Shown here piece by piece: positions 41,500 through 51,295 of a stretch of DNA of 64,000 nucleotides. The notes beneath the pieces were generated by a model. That model was not told the DNA's origin, did not search any database, and worked only from the letters and a program-made list of their open reading frames with translations. The stretch spans positions 35,433,340-35,497,339 of the forward strand of contig OY540811.1 of NCBI GenBank assembly GCA_961205875.1. Reading direction: 5' to 3'. The stretch's first letter is position 1, and every line of letters begins with the position of its first letter. The position numbers and the translations under genes were made by a program. This DNA is from Sialis fuliginosa (Eukaryota; Arthropoda; Insecta; Megaloptera; Sialidae).

Positions 41500-42143
41500 A
41501 TGTCCGGTATTATCAAGGATCCAGCTTTGCTAGCTAGCAAGCATTTTCAAAATGGAGTATTAATTCTGTGATGGTATCTATGGATTAGCTATGGAATTTA
41601 GAGGAATGATACTTTAACTAATTGTACCACAGTTGGCGACTCTGACCGTACAAAATAATTTTCATAATATCGTTACTGTTTTAATACCGTTGGTGTTTAC
41701 CATATATATAATACTCCTATATGGTCAGCAGGCCATTTGAGACTGTAAGAGGAATGTGATACATCAGAGTGAGATGCAGATAAGTACCCTCTCTGAAATG
41801 CGCATGCACGGCGCAGTACAATTTAAAATCAAGTTTTAGATTTCAATTCGTCTTTCAACTTATTAATCGGAAAATACGCTCGTAATGTTTCGGCATGGAA
41901 TGATGAACACGAGCATGCGCAGAAGGACGCGGACGGGTACTTCTGCGCGAGTGAGAAACGATTGTCTGCACTCTAGTGTTGTATCTGAACTTCTATAGGA
42001 GTATTACATGTATGGTGTTTACATACCACGCTTGCGCGAAAATTAGGGAAAACTTAAGGAGAACTGTCAGATAGGTTAGAAACCTCATTTGGAAGTGCTT
42101 GCTGGTTAGCAAATTTTGCTAGCTCGTTTTTACACTGTTTGAT
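41500..42143. mobile_element. MITE family T, copy T2, inside U3 and itself interrupted by S
   Basis: Left end ATGTCCGGTATTATCAAGGA; right end has decayed to GCTAGCTCGTTTTTACACTG. Inner landmarks GGTATCTATGGATTAGCTAT, TTGGCGACTCTGACCGTAC and GAGAACTGTCAGATAGGTTA are those of T1. Between GGTGTTTAC and GTGTTTACATACCACGC lies element S. Confidence 0.75.
41701..42014. mobile_element. Element S inside T2: 314 bp, 8-bp target duplication GTGTTTAC
   Basis: Ends CATATATATAATACTCCTAT and, inverted, CATACATGTAATACTCCTAT. GTGTTTAC flanks it on both sides (41693-41700 and 42015-42022) while T1 has it once, proving the insertion. It is GC-richer than its hosts (AAATGCGCATGCACGGCGCA, GAGCATGCGCAGAAGGACGC). 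An 8-bp duplication suggests hAT, though the CATAT end is not typical. Confidence 0.85.
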
Positions 42144-42263
42144 ATTTTTCTTTCTACTAGCAATTTCTCAACTACACGTATTAGTTTTTACAACTGCAGT
42201 TTTTATTTTTGAAACTGCAGAAACAAGCTACAACTACACACTAAAATAACTCCTGGTTACCAC

Positions 42264-42792
42264 CCAAGGTTATTATATGTATAGGTTGCCTCATAACTTT
42301 TTGACCAATCAGCGGCTGCGTATGATGACGTCACCCTGAGGAACCTTCGAACGTTATTTCATATATTAAGTTGTTTTCAAATTATTTCGAATTTTTGGAT
42401 ATTTGTATTTAAAAAAGTAAATATTATTGTTTATTACAGAAGCACAAATTATTACATATAATATTTCTTCATAAAAATTTAAAAATAATGTCAGAAATCA
42501 ATGCTTAAAGAAAATACATTTGTTGGTTACACATAAAAAAAACACTTGTTTAAAACTATAATTTATAATAATAAAATAATAAAAATTTAGATTTAAAACT
42601 CAGTACACTATCAATATCAAATGAAAATATTTAAAAACAACTTACAATAAATCAGCTTAACTAAAATAAAGAGTAAATATAGTTTGACAGCTATTTATAA
42701 TGTCAAAGAGTTCCTCACGATGACGCAATCTCCCGTCTCATGCCACTCCCCGCACAGAGTTATGAGGCAACCTTGTACTTTACTAACCTTGG
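42264..42792. mobile_element. MITE L (AGGTTGCCTCATAACT ends), about 0.53 kb
   Basis: AGGTTGCCTCATAACTTTTTG at 42284 and its inverse CAGAGTTATGAGGCAACCT near 42772 form the core TIR; the similarity continues outward through CCAAGGTTA on both sides, giving TIRs of about 40 bp. Subterminal GATGACGTCACC and ACGATGACGCAATC blocks and GACCAATCAGCGGCTGCG resemble MITEs J and K. The 86-codon frame at 42684-42944 crosses its border and is not a gene. Confidence 0.75.
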
Positions 42793-43055
42793 TTACCACC
42801 GATCTTAAAAAATTTGTCAGATCAAACATTTGTAGTTACGCCACTGGCTGTTTTATTGTTATAACATTCCGGGGAAATCCAACTAATTCCAATGAACTAA
42901 CATATATAAATACTGAATTGATTATATATTACGTAGATGTATAAAAAAATAAAAACATACAGACATGCAATTTACATATGACATCAATGGTTCTAAATTA
43001 TGTAGTTTGTGTCAGTTATAACACGACGTAACTGCTTTTATACCGGGTGTATAGT
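42793..43055. other. Gap; hAT-like right end at 42837
   Basis: GTAGTTACGCCACTGGCTG has the form of an inverted hAT end (CAGTGGCGTAAC). TATACCGGGTGTATAG at 43040 resembles an ACCGGGTG end. No gene. Confidence 0.35.
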
Positions 43056-43265
43056 CAGTGCCGGATTAACCACGTAGCAGGAGTAGCGTCTCTGGGGGCC
43101 CCGCGGCTTTTCGGAAAAATATCTCTTATTGGACATACCATCTACCGTCCAATAATTGATGCGGGGTGTCCAAATCTACAGTAATTAATAATTAAATTTT
43201 AGAGTTTCCAATCTCGATTTGATTTAATCGAAAAATCGATTTTTTTAATTGATTTTTCTAAATTC
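43056..43265. mobile_element. hAT-like element Q2, one end only
   Basis: CAGTGCCGGATTAACCACG, GGGGCCCCGCGGCTTTTCGG, GGACATACCATCTACCGTCC and TTTGATTTAATCGAAAAATC match the right half of Q1 in reverse. The other end is missing. Confidence 0.65.
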
Positions 43266-43543
43266 TTTAGTACTAAAGTTGGTATTATTGATTCGTGATA
43301 ACTGTTGAAAATTGTTTAAGGACATCATTTCGTAGCAGATAAATTTATCTACAATGTTGTCTACAAAGTCATGACCCTCAATTCAACGTATCAAAAGTTA
43401 CAGACGTTATAAGTGATTTATTTGCTAAAATTAACGTCAAACAGGTTCTCACAAACACACAACTAAACTATTGTTTTTATTAAAATAAGTTAAATGTTAA
43501 TTTTATGGGAAATTTAATTCTCTATAAAAATAGTCTAATAAGG
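43266..43543. other. Short gap, nothing assigned
   Basis: AT-rich, no repeat partner found. Confidence 0.3.
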
Positions 43544-44049
43544 CAGCGGTTCTTAAACTTATGTAGTCTAGGGACCTCCTTTTGAACAATTATTTTTCAG
43601 GGACCCTCTCCCTTAAGAAAATTTTACAACCTTATTTTTTTGCTCCATACTTACAATATTTGCTTTTCAACTGCAATGACTTTTGTTTTTTGGATTACAT
43701 TTCTTACATTTTTTGTTTTTACAACTGCAATGACTTTTTTTTACTCTACATTTTTTACATTTTTTGCTTTTACAACTGCAATGAACTTTTTTCACACATT
43801 TTATTATTTTATTTATTTATTATACATTTTTTCAATTTTTTGCACTACACAAATTAGCTTTTACAACTGCAGAAATAAGCCACAACTACGCACTAAAATA
43901 ACCCTTGCCTCCCTGACAGAAAAACAAAGAAGGTCGTTAGATAGTAATTAATCATTGGTAAATAGAAATGTAAAAGTATTTTAATTTATGCCAAACATGT
44001 TTCACGGACCCCGGCAATAGTGCCGCGGACCCTAGTTTAAAAACCGCTG
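43544..44049. mobile_element. hAT-like element O with perfect 8-bp target duplication TAATAAGG
   Basis: Ends CAGCGGTTCTTAAACTTATG and, inverted, CAGCGGTTTTTAAACTAGGG; CAGCG fits the YARNG rule. TAATAAGG occurs directly before (43536-43543) and after (44050-44057). Subterminal TAGGGACCTCC and CGCGGACCCTAG are typical of this hAT group. The middle (43618-43905) is a family U remnant, U4 (TTTTTTTGCTCCATACTTAC, ACGCACTAAAATAACCC), which carries three units of about 52 bp with CAACTGCAATGACTT (43668, 43722, 43773). The Phe/Tyr-rich frames at 43582-43951 come from U4 and are not genes. Confidence 0.9.
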
Positions 44050-44542
44050 TAATAAGGTATAAGTGTAAATGTAAATGCAAATGTAATGAGTAGAAACTTA
44101 TATGCGTTTTAAATATGTTTTTTTACAAAAATCAGCATTTTAACGTCAATATATAAATATCAATTAAATAGTAATATATAACCGTACTACTGAGCCATTG
44201 GAAAAAGAATGACCCAGCCGACAACTGGAATAATTAATTAAGTTAATTTTATTCTTTACAAAATGACATCGTTAATTTTTTTTATCCATTAGTATGAATC
44301 AGTAATACCAACTTTAATACTAAAGAATATTTTTTCAATATTATTTAAATGGGAAACGAAACCCTCCTTTATGGCACCTCTTTAAATTGAACTACGGGGT
44401 AATCATTTGGCGAGGATTTATTTTAGGTCATAATAAAGTAACTTATTTCGTAATGAGAGCGAAGAAAAAAAATATTGCTTTTTTGGACACACCCTAATAT
44501 AATAAGTGCGTGGGGTGTCAGAATGTAGATCTCAGTCAGTAG
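44050..44542. other. Gap, nothing assigned
   Basis: AT-rich. GGACACACCCTAATATAATA at 44496 resembles an element end, without partner. Confidence 0.3.
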
Positions 44543-45064
44543 AATAGGCATGATGCCTAATTTTTAAAAACTATTTTATGATGTGTTTGCTATTTCCAAA
44601 AGATTACTTATTTCTGCAGAAAATAAAAGTTTAATCACAAAAATTGACTCTTTTAAAACTAATTTTGAATTTGACGCCAAGACGCTCGCAGGTGTCATGG
44701 CGCATTTTTGACGTCACGCCTATGTAAATACTCCTTGTCAACAATAATAAATCCTTGTTCCATCGCTAACGTTTCTCGGTTTTAGTTTTGGTAACACAAA
44801 ACTGAGCAAATTGATAATTTAAACCACAAAATAATTTATAAACAGTACCTACAGATATTAATAAAACAAAAATGATGTTTACTTAGGCGTGACGTCATCC
44901 ACTCTGACTGGTGTTGTATCAAACATGGCGGATTGCTGTATTTTGTGTTTTTATTTTAACAAAAATCATATTAATCTCGCTTTTAAGATAAAAATAAATA
45001 CATTTTTTAGAATCTTTTTAACCTATTATTTCAGTGGTACTTTGTTACTGGCATCATACCTATT
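44543..45064. mobile_element. MITE family J, copy J2 (522 bp)
   Basis: AATAGGCATGATGCCTAATT at the left, GGCATCATACCTATT at the right. The whole sequence matches J1 with small indels (GACGCTCGCAGGTGTCATGG, GGCGTGACGTCATCCACTC, AACATGGCGGATTGCTGTA). The 68-codon frame at 44889-45095 lies in it; J1 does not keep it, so it is not a gene. Confidence 0.8.
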
Positions 45065-45911
45065 TGACCCTATTTTTTTATTTTTTTCTAACTAAAAAAT
45101 AGCGCATGCAGGGGGTTCCAAGCAGTATTTTATTTTGTCCCCCCTTCTAACTTGGGATCTACTGGCAAAAAATCTGAAAAAAATTTGGTAACGAGACTTG
45201 TAGTAGGTCAGTAAAAAAAGTTAACTTTTTATTGTAACATTCCTTACATTGTATAAAATTAACCTAAATTCGCTGATTTTTTGTTACTTTTCTTAATACT
45301 TAATTATACTTTTTGCTATGTATTTCAATTATGCAAACATAAATGTGACCTTGTAGTTTAGCAAACGCACATTCCAAATTTTACTATAGGTACTATATAA
45401 TTATATACTCAAAAGCATAGTTATTTTTTAAATATTCAATTTTTATTTTATTAGATTATCATTAAAATTTATTGAAATTAAAATGATAGACTAATATAAT
45501 TTACTGAATATGTGTATATTTTTAACCAAATATAAATTAAATCGCTCAGAATCCAAATCAACTAACTCCACCAAAAAATTCGAATAATATAATGTAATTT
45601 TTTTATATTTGTCAATCAAGTTTTTTGATGACTAATAAATTTTTCGACATTTAACCCACTAAAACATATTTTAAATTTTAGTTCATTCATGAATATTTCT
45701 GAATACTGGTTTTAAAATCCTTGAAATAATAATTTTTAATCGTTATAATACAAGTTTTTTAGATTTTAGATTTTAAAAACGTATTTTTCTAAAGAATAGA
45801 ATAGAATATTGAATTTCATCTTATTTATGATTCGTTAATTTATTGAAAAGTAAATTAATATTTTGTAAAAATATTCAGTGATAAAGAAATACTAATTGAA
45901 TAACTGAATGC
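45065..45911. other. Gap, nothing assigned
   Basis: The first 120 bp (GGGGGTTCCAAGCAGTATTT, TTTTGTCCCCCCTTCTAACT, GGTAACGAGACTTGTAG) look like an inverted fragment of the family D core. The rest is AT-rich with no signal. Confidence 0.35.
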
Positions 45912-45914
45912 TAA

Positions 45915-46795
45915 AGCGGCGTTTACACTATGTAGCAAAACCTGTTATATAACAAAAGTTATATAACTCTTCCTATAAGTACGAAAACGGAAAAATGTCA
46001 AATGTTACATGTAGCAGTTTTTGGTGCTACATATAGCAAAATCTGCTACATATAGCAAGATTTATGTTTTCCATCCAGAGTAGGTAAAGATAAAAAAAAT
46101 TTAGCTACATGTGACTTTTGCTATATGTAGCAAGTGTTACAAGTAGTTTTGGTTCTCTAGCAACTGCTACATGTAGCAGTTTCTCTCATTCGAGTTCGAG
46201 CAGTGACCGCGTGTTGGTACAGACATGAGTAAGCTGACTGTTTTGACTCTACCACCATAGACATAGAACATGGACTGTACATCTGATTCGAAAACAGAGT
46301 CTTCAAAAAAGAGATAGATAGAACATCGTTTGGATATATGTACCTGTCTTTATTTCAACAGGAGTGTAATATTGAGCTAAAAGATAGATATTTCCCAACG
46401 ATATCCCCAGCTCTCTCACTGTTGTCAATCGAATCCTCACTAGCCATTCGTAAGAAGTTCTTGAAACTACCGTCACATCTTATTTCATTTCTCAACGATG
46501 GTTCCTCGCCAAAGTCATTTGCATTTAAGTCTTTCAGCAAATCACTTATACATACTGTATTTTTCTCCAGCAAATAACGACGGCCGAACCCAAAACCTAG
46601 GTACGTTTCCTTCTATGACATGCCAAAAATACCGTAATAGCTGCCGCTAGCATTAAGTCTTTCCTCCTCGACATCTTCAATTAGACTGGATGTTATATAA
46701 CTTTTGCTACATGTAACACGGTATCATTTGAGTACAATTTGAAAAACATAGCAAATGTTATATAGCAGATTTTACTACATAGTGTAAACGCGGCT
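45915..46795. mobile_element. PIF/Harbinger-like element G with TAA target duplications (881 bp)
   Basis: Ends AGCGGCGTTTACACTATGTA and, inverted, AGCCGCGTTTACACTATGTA. TAA flanks both sides (45912-45914, 46796-46798), the 3-bp TWA duplication typical of PIF/Harbinger. The inside is dense in copies of a GCTACATGTAGC-like word (about nine, some mirrored) and holds a transposase relic on the reverse strand. It is the best classified DNA transposon in the window after mariner. Confidence 0.85.
46355..46625 (-). pseudogene. Harbinger-like transposase N-terminal relic
   Basis: The reverse strand reads RFWVRPSL in one frame near 46600, then, after a shift, ISDLLKDLNANDFGEE, LRNEIRCDGSFKNFLRMASED (46573-46470). 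Trp-Val-Arg-Pro, a LLxDL segment and (F)KNFLRM(S/T)xxxF are hallmarks of the N-terminus of insect HARBI1-type PIF/Harbinger transposases. After ...MASED the match fades and the frame stops at 46355. The DDE catalytic domain is absent, so this element needs a helper. The plus-strand frame at 46338-46577 is its shadow. Confidence 0.65.
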
Positions 46796-46798
46796 TAA

Positions 46799-47495
46799 AC
46801 CAAGTTGACATTGGTTACAATTCCAACATTGATGTTCAATTTTTTAGTGTATACGTGAATTTACATAATTAGTAGGTATCATTTAAAAATTAAATATACG
46901 CAAAAATTAATTTTTTCTATAACCGTGTAAAAAAGTAGGCTTTTTCATTGACATTTCAGTTATATAATTTTTGATGTTTTACAAGTTTCAGTCATTTTTC
47001 AAGGCTTACTTGGTTAAGTTATAGTTAATACCAAGGTATACAGGGTGGGGCAATAGTGCGTGGAAGTTCGATAGCTAGTAGACCATAACAGATAAAAAAT
47101 CTTTCTAATGCAGATGTAAACTGTGGGTAAATGCAAATACATAGACATTATTTTCAAATATACAGGGTGCTACAAAAAATGTGTGGCACGCTTAAGGTAA
47201 TTTTTTTTTAAATGGAATGCCTAAATATTTTTGCATATTTAACACTTCTCTTGGGATGTTTATTCATATCTAAAATATTAACCCCATCTAATGTTCAGTT
47301 TAGACGTAATAGTATTTTTTTTTCAAAAAAATTGATTTTTACATTACTCCACATAAAAATTGACCACTTCCGCGGCCGCAGCTTTGAAGACGAAATTAAA
47401 TATGGACCTTATTGTAGGAGGTTGGTGGGTACTTTTTTTTAAATATCTTAGAGCCACCATGTACAGGTTGTTCAAAATTAATTTTCAAATTTTGA
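46799..47495. other. Gap with two ACAGGGTG element ends (47040 and 47161)
   Basis: TATACAGGGTGGGGCAATAG at 47038 and TATACAGGGTGCTACAAAAA at 47160 look like left ends of ACAGGGTG-type elements; CATGTACAGGTTGTTC at 47458 may be another. A GC patch at 47370-47420 (CTTCCGCGGCCGCAGC) lies between. The 76-codon frame at 47212-47442 has no known motif. Confidence 0.4.
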
Positions 47496-47760
47496 GTATC
47501 CTTTATTTATTCTTGTTTTCATATTTTTTTATATTTTAACAACACATACAATCAAATAAGTACAAATGACAAAAGCTGTCACAGACAATTTGGTCTATTC
47601 GGAAAGCGTCATTTTTACTATTCTTAAGTTGGAATACGAATGTGATTCTGACAGCTCTTAATGATTTTGCTATAGGTATGTCGAATTTGTACTTATATGA
47701 TTGTTTGTGTTCTTAAAATATAAAAAAATACGAAAACAAGAATAAATAAAAGAAATTTGT
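47496..47760. mobile_element. Palindrome of about 0.26 kb
   Basis: The left arm (TTTATTTATTCTTGTTTTCA, ATATTTTTTTATATTTTAA, CAACACATACAATCAAATAA) is mirrored on the right (TATGATTGTTTGTGTTCTTA to CGAAAACAAGAATAAATAAA), arms about 80 bp, centre near 47627. May be the inner part of an ACAGGTTG-ended element beginning at 47460. Confidence 0.7.
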
Positions 47761-48069
47761 GTAATTGATATTCTATTATACATTTATAGCATTTGAATAC
47801 ATCCCCTAAGTGATGTGAAATTTTTATTTTTTTATTTTTTTGAAGTAGAACTACGTCTTCCCTGGCAATATTAGGGAATAAACTCGGAAACACGAATGTA
47901 ACGAAAATATGTCACACTTTGAAAGCTTATATCTCCGGAACTAATAATCATAGAGCAATAAATAAAAACCAATAGATAGGTAGCTTATGTAATCAATTTT
48001 ATAATTTTATAAATTTAACACGCCATCCTTAAACTCTTTAAAGTATTAGCATAAAAAATGTAAAGCTAA
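47761..48069. other. Gap, nothing assigned
   Basis: CTTATATCTCCGGAACTAAT at 47925 resembles the sensation-type words in other foldback elements. No gene; the reverse frame at 47693-47893 is not supported. Confidence 0.3.
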
Positions 48070-48310
48070 TTTTCACAGATGAGAGGTTGTAATTGATCTT
48101 ATTCGATCCGGTGCAGGTGGGAAAAAACCTACATAAGTGCAGGAGTTTTAGAGAAAAAATTACCCACTACCTCGCATAGAAACCGAGATATTTACGATTT
48201 TGTATAATTAATAAATAACGAAAAAATCTCAATATTTTGCCTCGTCACAGATAAAGGGTTGTAATTTGTCTCATTCGATCCGAGGGAAAAAAACAAGCAA
48301 GTGTTCAACC
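48070..48310 (-). repeat. Family W repeat, decayed copy
   Basis: Reverse words of family W: GGTTGTAATTGATCTTATTC (compare GAATAAAACCACTTACAACC), CCTCGCATAGAAACCGAGAT, TACGATTTTGTATAATTAAT. The pattern occurs about twice, at 48080-48190 and 48235-48300. Confidence 0.5.
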
Positions 48311-48723
48311 ATAGTAAATTTAATAAAATATTTAACCAGCAACAAAATATATCTGTATTGTTTCAAGTATTTAAAATACTCATTAATAATATTTTTATAT
48401 ATTCACAAAAATACTTTAAATTCAAATGTATTATATTATAAAACAAAATTATCAATTAAAATGAGTAGTTATGTAACATAAATATAACAATATTTTAAAG
48501 AAAACAATGGGAAATTAAAACCAACTTCAGTCACTGTGAAACACCTGATAATTAAAATAAACATTATAAAAACATAATTTGTTCGTATGTGGCCACGGGC
48601 CGCACATAAGAGCGTCGCGGGCCGCGGGTTCGCCAACTCTGACCTAGTCTTTATATACCTTGAGTTAATACGATCTGAGATTATAAAAGTTAATTTTTCT
48701 CAAAATTTTTCGTATGCAATATC
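48311..48723. other. Gap with a hAT-like right end (48594-48645)
   Basis: CACGGGCCGCACATAAGAGC, then CGCGGGCCGCGGGTTCGCCA and ACTCTGACC form the GGGCCGC-type hAT end seen at 3760-3795. The left end is absent. The 71-codon frame at 48266-48481 is not supported. Confidence 0.4.
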
Positions 48724-49015
48724 TAGAGATTGGAAAAATAGTTATTATTTTCAATGAAATAGTTACTAGTTGAATTTTTTTTTCGGAAAATAGTTGGTAA
48801 ATAGTTTTTTTTTACAATTTAATAATAATTAGTGTAAACGAAGCAGTAAAAAGTGTCGCAAGTAGTTTAAAAATAGTTGGAAAGGTAGTTGCAAATAGTT
48901 GATTTTAAATTGTGTTCAATCAAACCAGTTTTCTGAAAACGGTGGAGATATGTAATAAAAATTACAATAAATGCATTTTTACGCAATAGTTGAAAAACTA
49001 TTTTTCCAATCTCTA
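48724..49015. mobile_element. hAT-like MITE N with perfect 8-bp target duplication GCAATATC
   Basis: Ends TAGAGATTGGAAAAATAGTT and its exact inverse AACTATTTTTCCAATCTCTA (20 bp). GCAATATC flanks both sides (48716-48723, 49016-49023). TAGAG fits the hAT YARNG rule. The inside repeats the words ATAGTT and TAGTTG many times (AAAATAGTTGGTAAATAGTT, GGTAGTTGCAAATAGTTG). A perfect TIR and duplication indicate a recent insertion. Confidence 0.9.
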
Positions 49016-49079
49016 GCAATATCATTGAAATTTTACAGGGTTGTATGCAAAAAATAAGATCTATTCTTAATTTTTGTAG

Positions 49080-49480
49080 GCCATTCTATTATTTCATCGT
49101 AAAATATCTTATAGATCATGTGGTTTTCATGACCTACAAGTATTTTTAAATAAACAACACCCCGTGGTGGAATTGACATGTTTAAGAGCGTAGGTCAGGG
49201 TAAACGACCCTTGATTTTTGTAGGCCAGTATAACCATAACATTTTACTATTATTTATCTAGCAATTGTGCAAAAATCAGCAGGTTATTTATAAATTACAT
49301 ATTATCATGAATTTGACATGTTGAGGGTGTAGGTCTCGCTTAATGCCCCAATATTTTTGTAAGTCAATATATTTCCCGATGTTTGCATTATAAAATCTTG
49401 TAATTCAAGTAAAAAAGAAAGGGTTATTCGTAAATTTCCTATACATCGTTAAATTGACATGTTTGACGCATGCCACATCA
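49080..49480. repeat. Three diverged tandem units, about 140-bp period
   Basis: GAATTGACATGTTTAAGAGC at 49169, GAATTTGACATGTTGAGGG at 49309 and AAATTGACATGTTTGACGC at 49449 mark the units; between them TTTTTGTAGGCCA / TTTTTGTAAGTCA and TTATTTATAAATTACATA recur. Similarity is moderate, so the array is old. Origin unknown. Confidence 0.65.
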
Positions 49481-50158
49481 AAAACGCCCCAATTCTCAGA
49501 ATTTTCAAAGATAAAAAAGTTGTAGGTCTACACCAAAATGAATCTACTCATGAAGTTTCAAAGGAGTATTTTTTATTTCAAAATTTAAAGCCGGGACCGA
49601 GGACTACAATTAATAAAACCGGGGATATGTATACAATGTTGATATATATTTACGTATTAATCCAAACTTCAAAATTATAATTTTTAAATTATTTCAATCA
49701 AAATGATTTATTATGTTTACAAACTTATTTGTTTGAGTATATCATGTATATTCGTTATTTGTTTTGACTATTTAATATCAGTGTGTGTGTGTTATCTTAA
49801 TATTAAAAAACTATCGATTATAAAATGTATTAATCAATAGCAATTGGACCAGTATTTCTCAATCGGTTCTGCATGTGTTCTTTAGGTCAACTAATTGTAA
49901 GAAGCCAGAGGTCGCGATTAAAAACTATCATGAAAAATCAATTTTCGGGAGATTATATAAGTAGTATTGATAAATATTATTGTAACTTTTATATATATTT
50001 ACTTTCTTATACCTATGTTATACATTTGCCGCCATGTACTTCATTTCTGTGGCACGAATTATTCGCAGCCGTTGCGAATGTTTTTCTTCGGTCTCTGGGA
50101 GACTTAAAGTCCAGTATTCCAGCACTTGATTTCATTTAATTATTGATTTGGGGGTGAC
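49481..50158. other. Gap; hAT-like left end at 49853
   Basis: CAGTATTTCTCAATCGGTTC at 49853 looks like a hAT left end; the frame at 49873-50139 that follows is open for 88 codons, with a protein-like C-terminal part (FLWHELFAAVANVF) in a GC-richer stretch at 50030-50130, but no family is recognised. The 73-codon frame at 49459-49680 is not supported. Confidence 0.3.
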
Positions 50159-50463
50159 CATGGGCGCCGGGAGGGGGGTGCATGGAGGTGCACTTGCACC
50201 CCCCTGCCAAATGAAATAATTAAGAAATACAATTGTTATTTTAAAATTTAATACATTTGCACCCCCCTGGCAAAATGGAAAAAAATTCACTCCGGGAATA
50301 ATAAGTTATAAATGTCGTGTCAGTTTCAAATTTTATATATATAAAAACTAAAGACCTTTTTTTTAACTCATGTTAACTTCCATCAAAAATTTTCTTTTCG
50401 TATATACTTTCATCTCATATATCTAAATGCACCCCCCTAAAAGAAATTCTGCCGGCGCCCATG
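50159..50463. mobile_element. hAT-like element R (CATGGGCGCCGG ends) with an 8-bp target duplication
   Basis: Ends CATGGGCGCCGGGAG and, inverted, CATGGGCGCCGGCAG. The flanks GGGGTGAC (50151-50158) and GGAGTGAC (50464-50471) match at 7 of 8 bases. Inside, TTGCACCCCCCTGCC, TTTGCACCCCCCTGG and AATGCACCCCCCTAA are three copies of one word. A similar terminus, CATGGGCGCCCGCA, occurs at 54705. Confidence 0.8.
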
Positions 50464-51295
50464 GGAGTGACCGTAAAGTTTTGGACACTAGAACTCATTG
50501 ACATGGCTGGACTGATGATAAGTCAGACATGATGGCTGAAATTGAATATTTCCTAACAACCGAAACTGATTATGCGCATGCGTCAATGGATGTTCGAAAT
50601 TCAAATTTATCAAATTGATTTGTTAAATATATAAATAAATACAGACAAGTTCGATTGTATATCAACTACAATACACTTATTTAACACGCGAATACCTGTA
50701 ATTTATTTTAATTATCAAATAATAACTAAATAAACAACCATAGATGCATACTAACTGTCAAATCTGTAACAATTGAATAAAGAAAGTATAGAAGCACGTC
50801 ACGTACCTCTATATTATATCAAAATTGAGTTCAGTGTTGCGTCTCGCGCATGCGCAAATGGAAACGATACTGTTAGAAAAAGTATGAAATTTAGCCATCC
50901 GGTTTAATAGTAATTCCATAGGTATCCACTATCCAGTTAAATAATACCAGATCAGTGCTAGAACTAGAAATGTATGCATAACTGTATGCAGACTGTTTGA
51001 CTGCTTCGTTTTACAGTCTATAATTTTCAGAGTAACATTTTTACATTCTTTGACACTCATAAAGAGATTTAGTTTTTGTTTGGAACTAATAATCAGCAAG
51101 AATGAATACACTTATACCCGCGTTAATCAGCCGTTATTTTGTATTGACGTACATATGTTGAAATAGTATCATTTATTAATCTGTTATTTTTTTAAATTTA
51201 ACAAAAAAATTGTTGTTTACTATTATGTATGTGAAACAAATCTATTTCTGAAGATAATGAATTGACAGTTTTTTAAATTAAATTATGACGTAGAC
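50464..51295. other. Gap, nothing assigned
   Basis: AT-rich with a few moderately GC-rich spots (CGCATGCGTCAATGG, GTTGCGTCTCGCGCATGCGC). No terminal repeats paired; the reverse frame at 50929-51111 is not supported. Confidence 0.3.

Larger units (their letters stand above)
41478..42257. mobile_element. MITE family U, remnant U3, interrupted by T2
   Basis: The left part TTTTTTTTGCTCTATACTTA at 41480 and the right part TTTTCTTTCTACTAGCAATT, then ACTACACACTAAAATAACTC, CTGG to 42257 are consecutive in U2. The left CAGGGGTTATT terminus is lost. Confidence 0.65.

Noticed and set aside
41380-42848. A 1.47-kb hAT element between CAGTGGTGTAAC and GTTACGCCACTG
   Set aside because: The ends are inverse, but flanking 8-bp words do not match and other complete elements lie between; the two ends are probably unrelated fragments.
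43582-43951. Phe/Tyr-rich frames resembling membrane proteins
   Set aside because: Low-complexity T-rich sequence of a family U remnant inside hAT element O; not kept in other U copies.
46338-46577. Plus-strand 79-codon frame
   Set aside because: Antisense shadow of the Harbinger-like relic, which has recognisable motifs on the reverse strand.
49873-50139. 88-codon frame with a protein-like end considered as a gene
   Set aside because: The start lies in repeat-like sequence after a hAT-like end, no motif is recognised and no splice signals frame it; left as unassigned.
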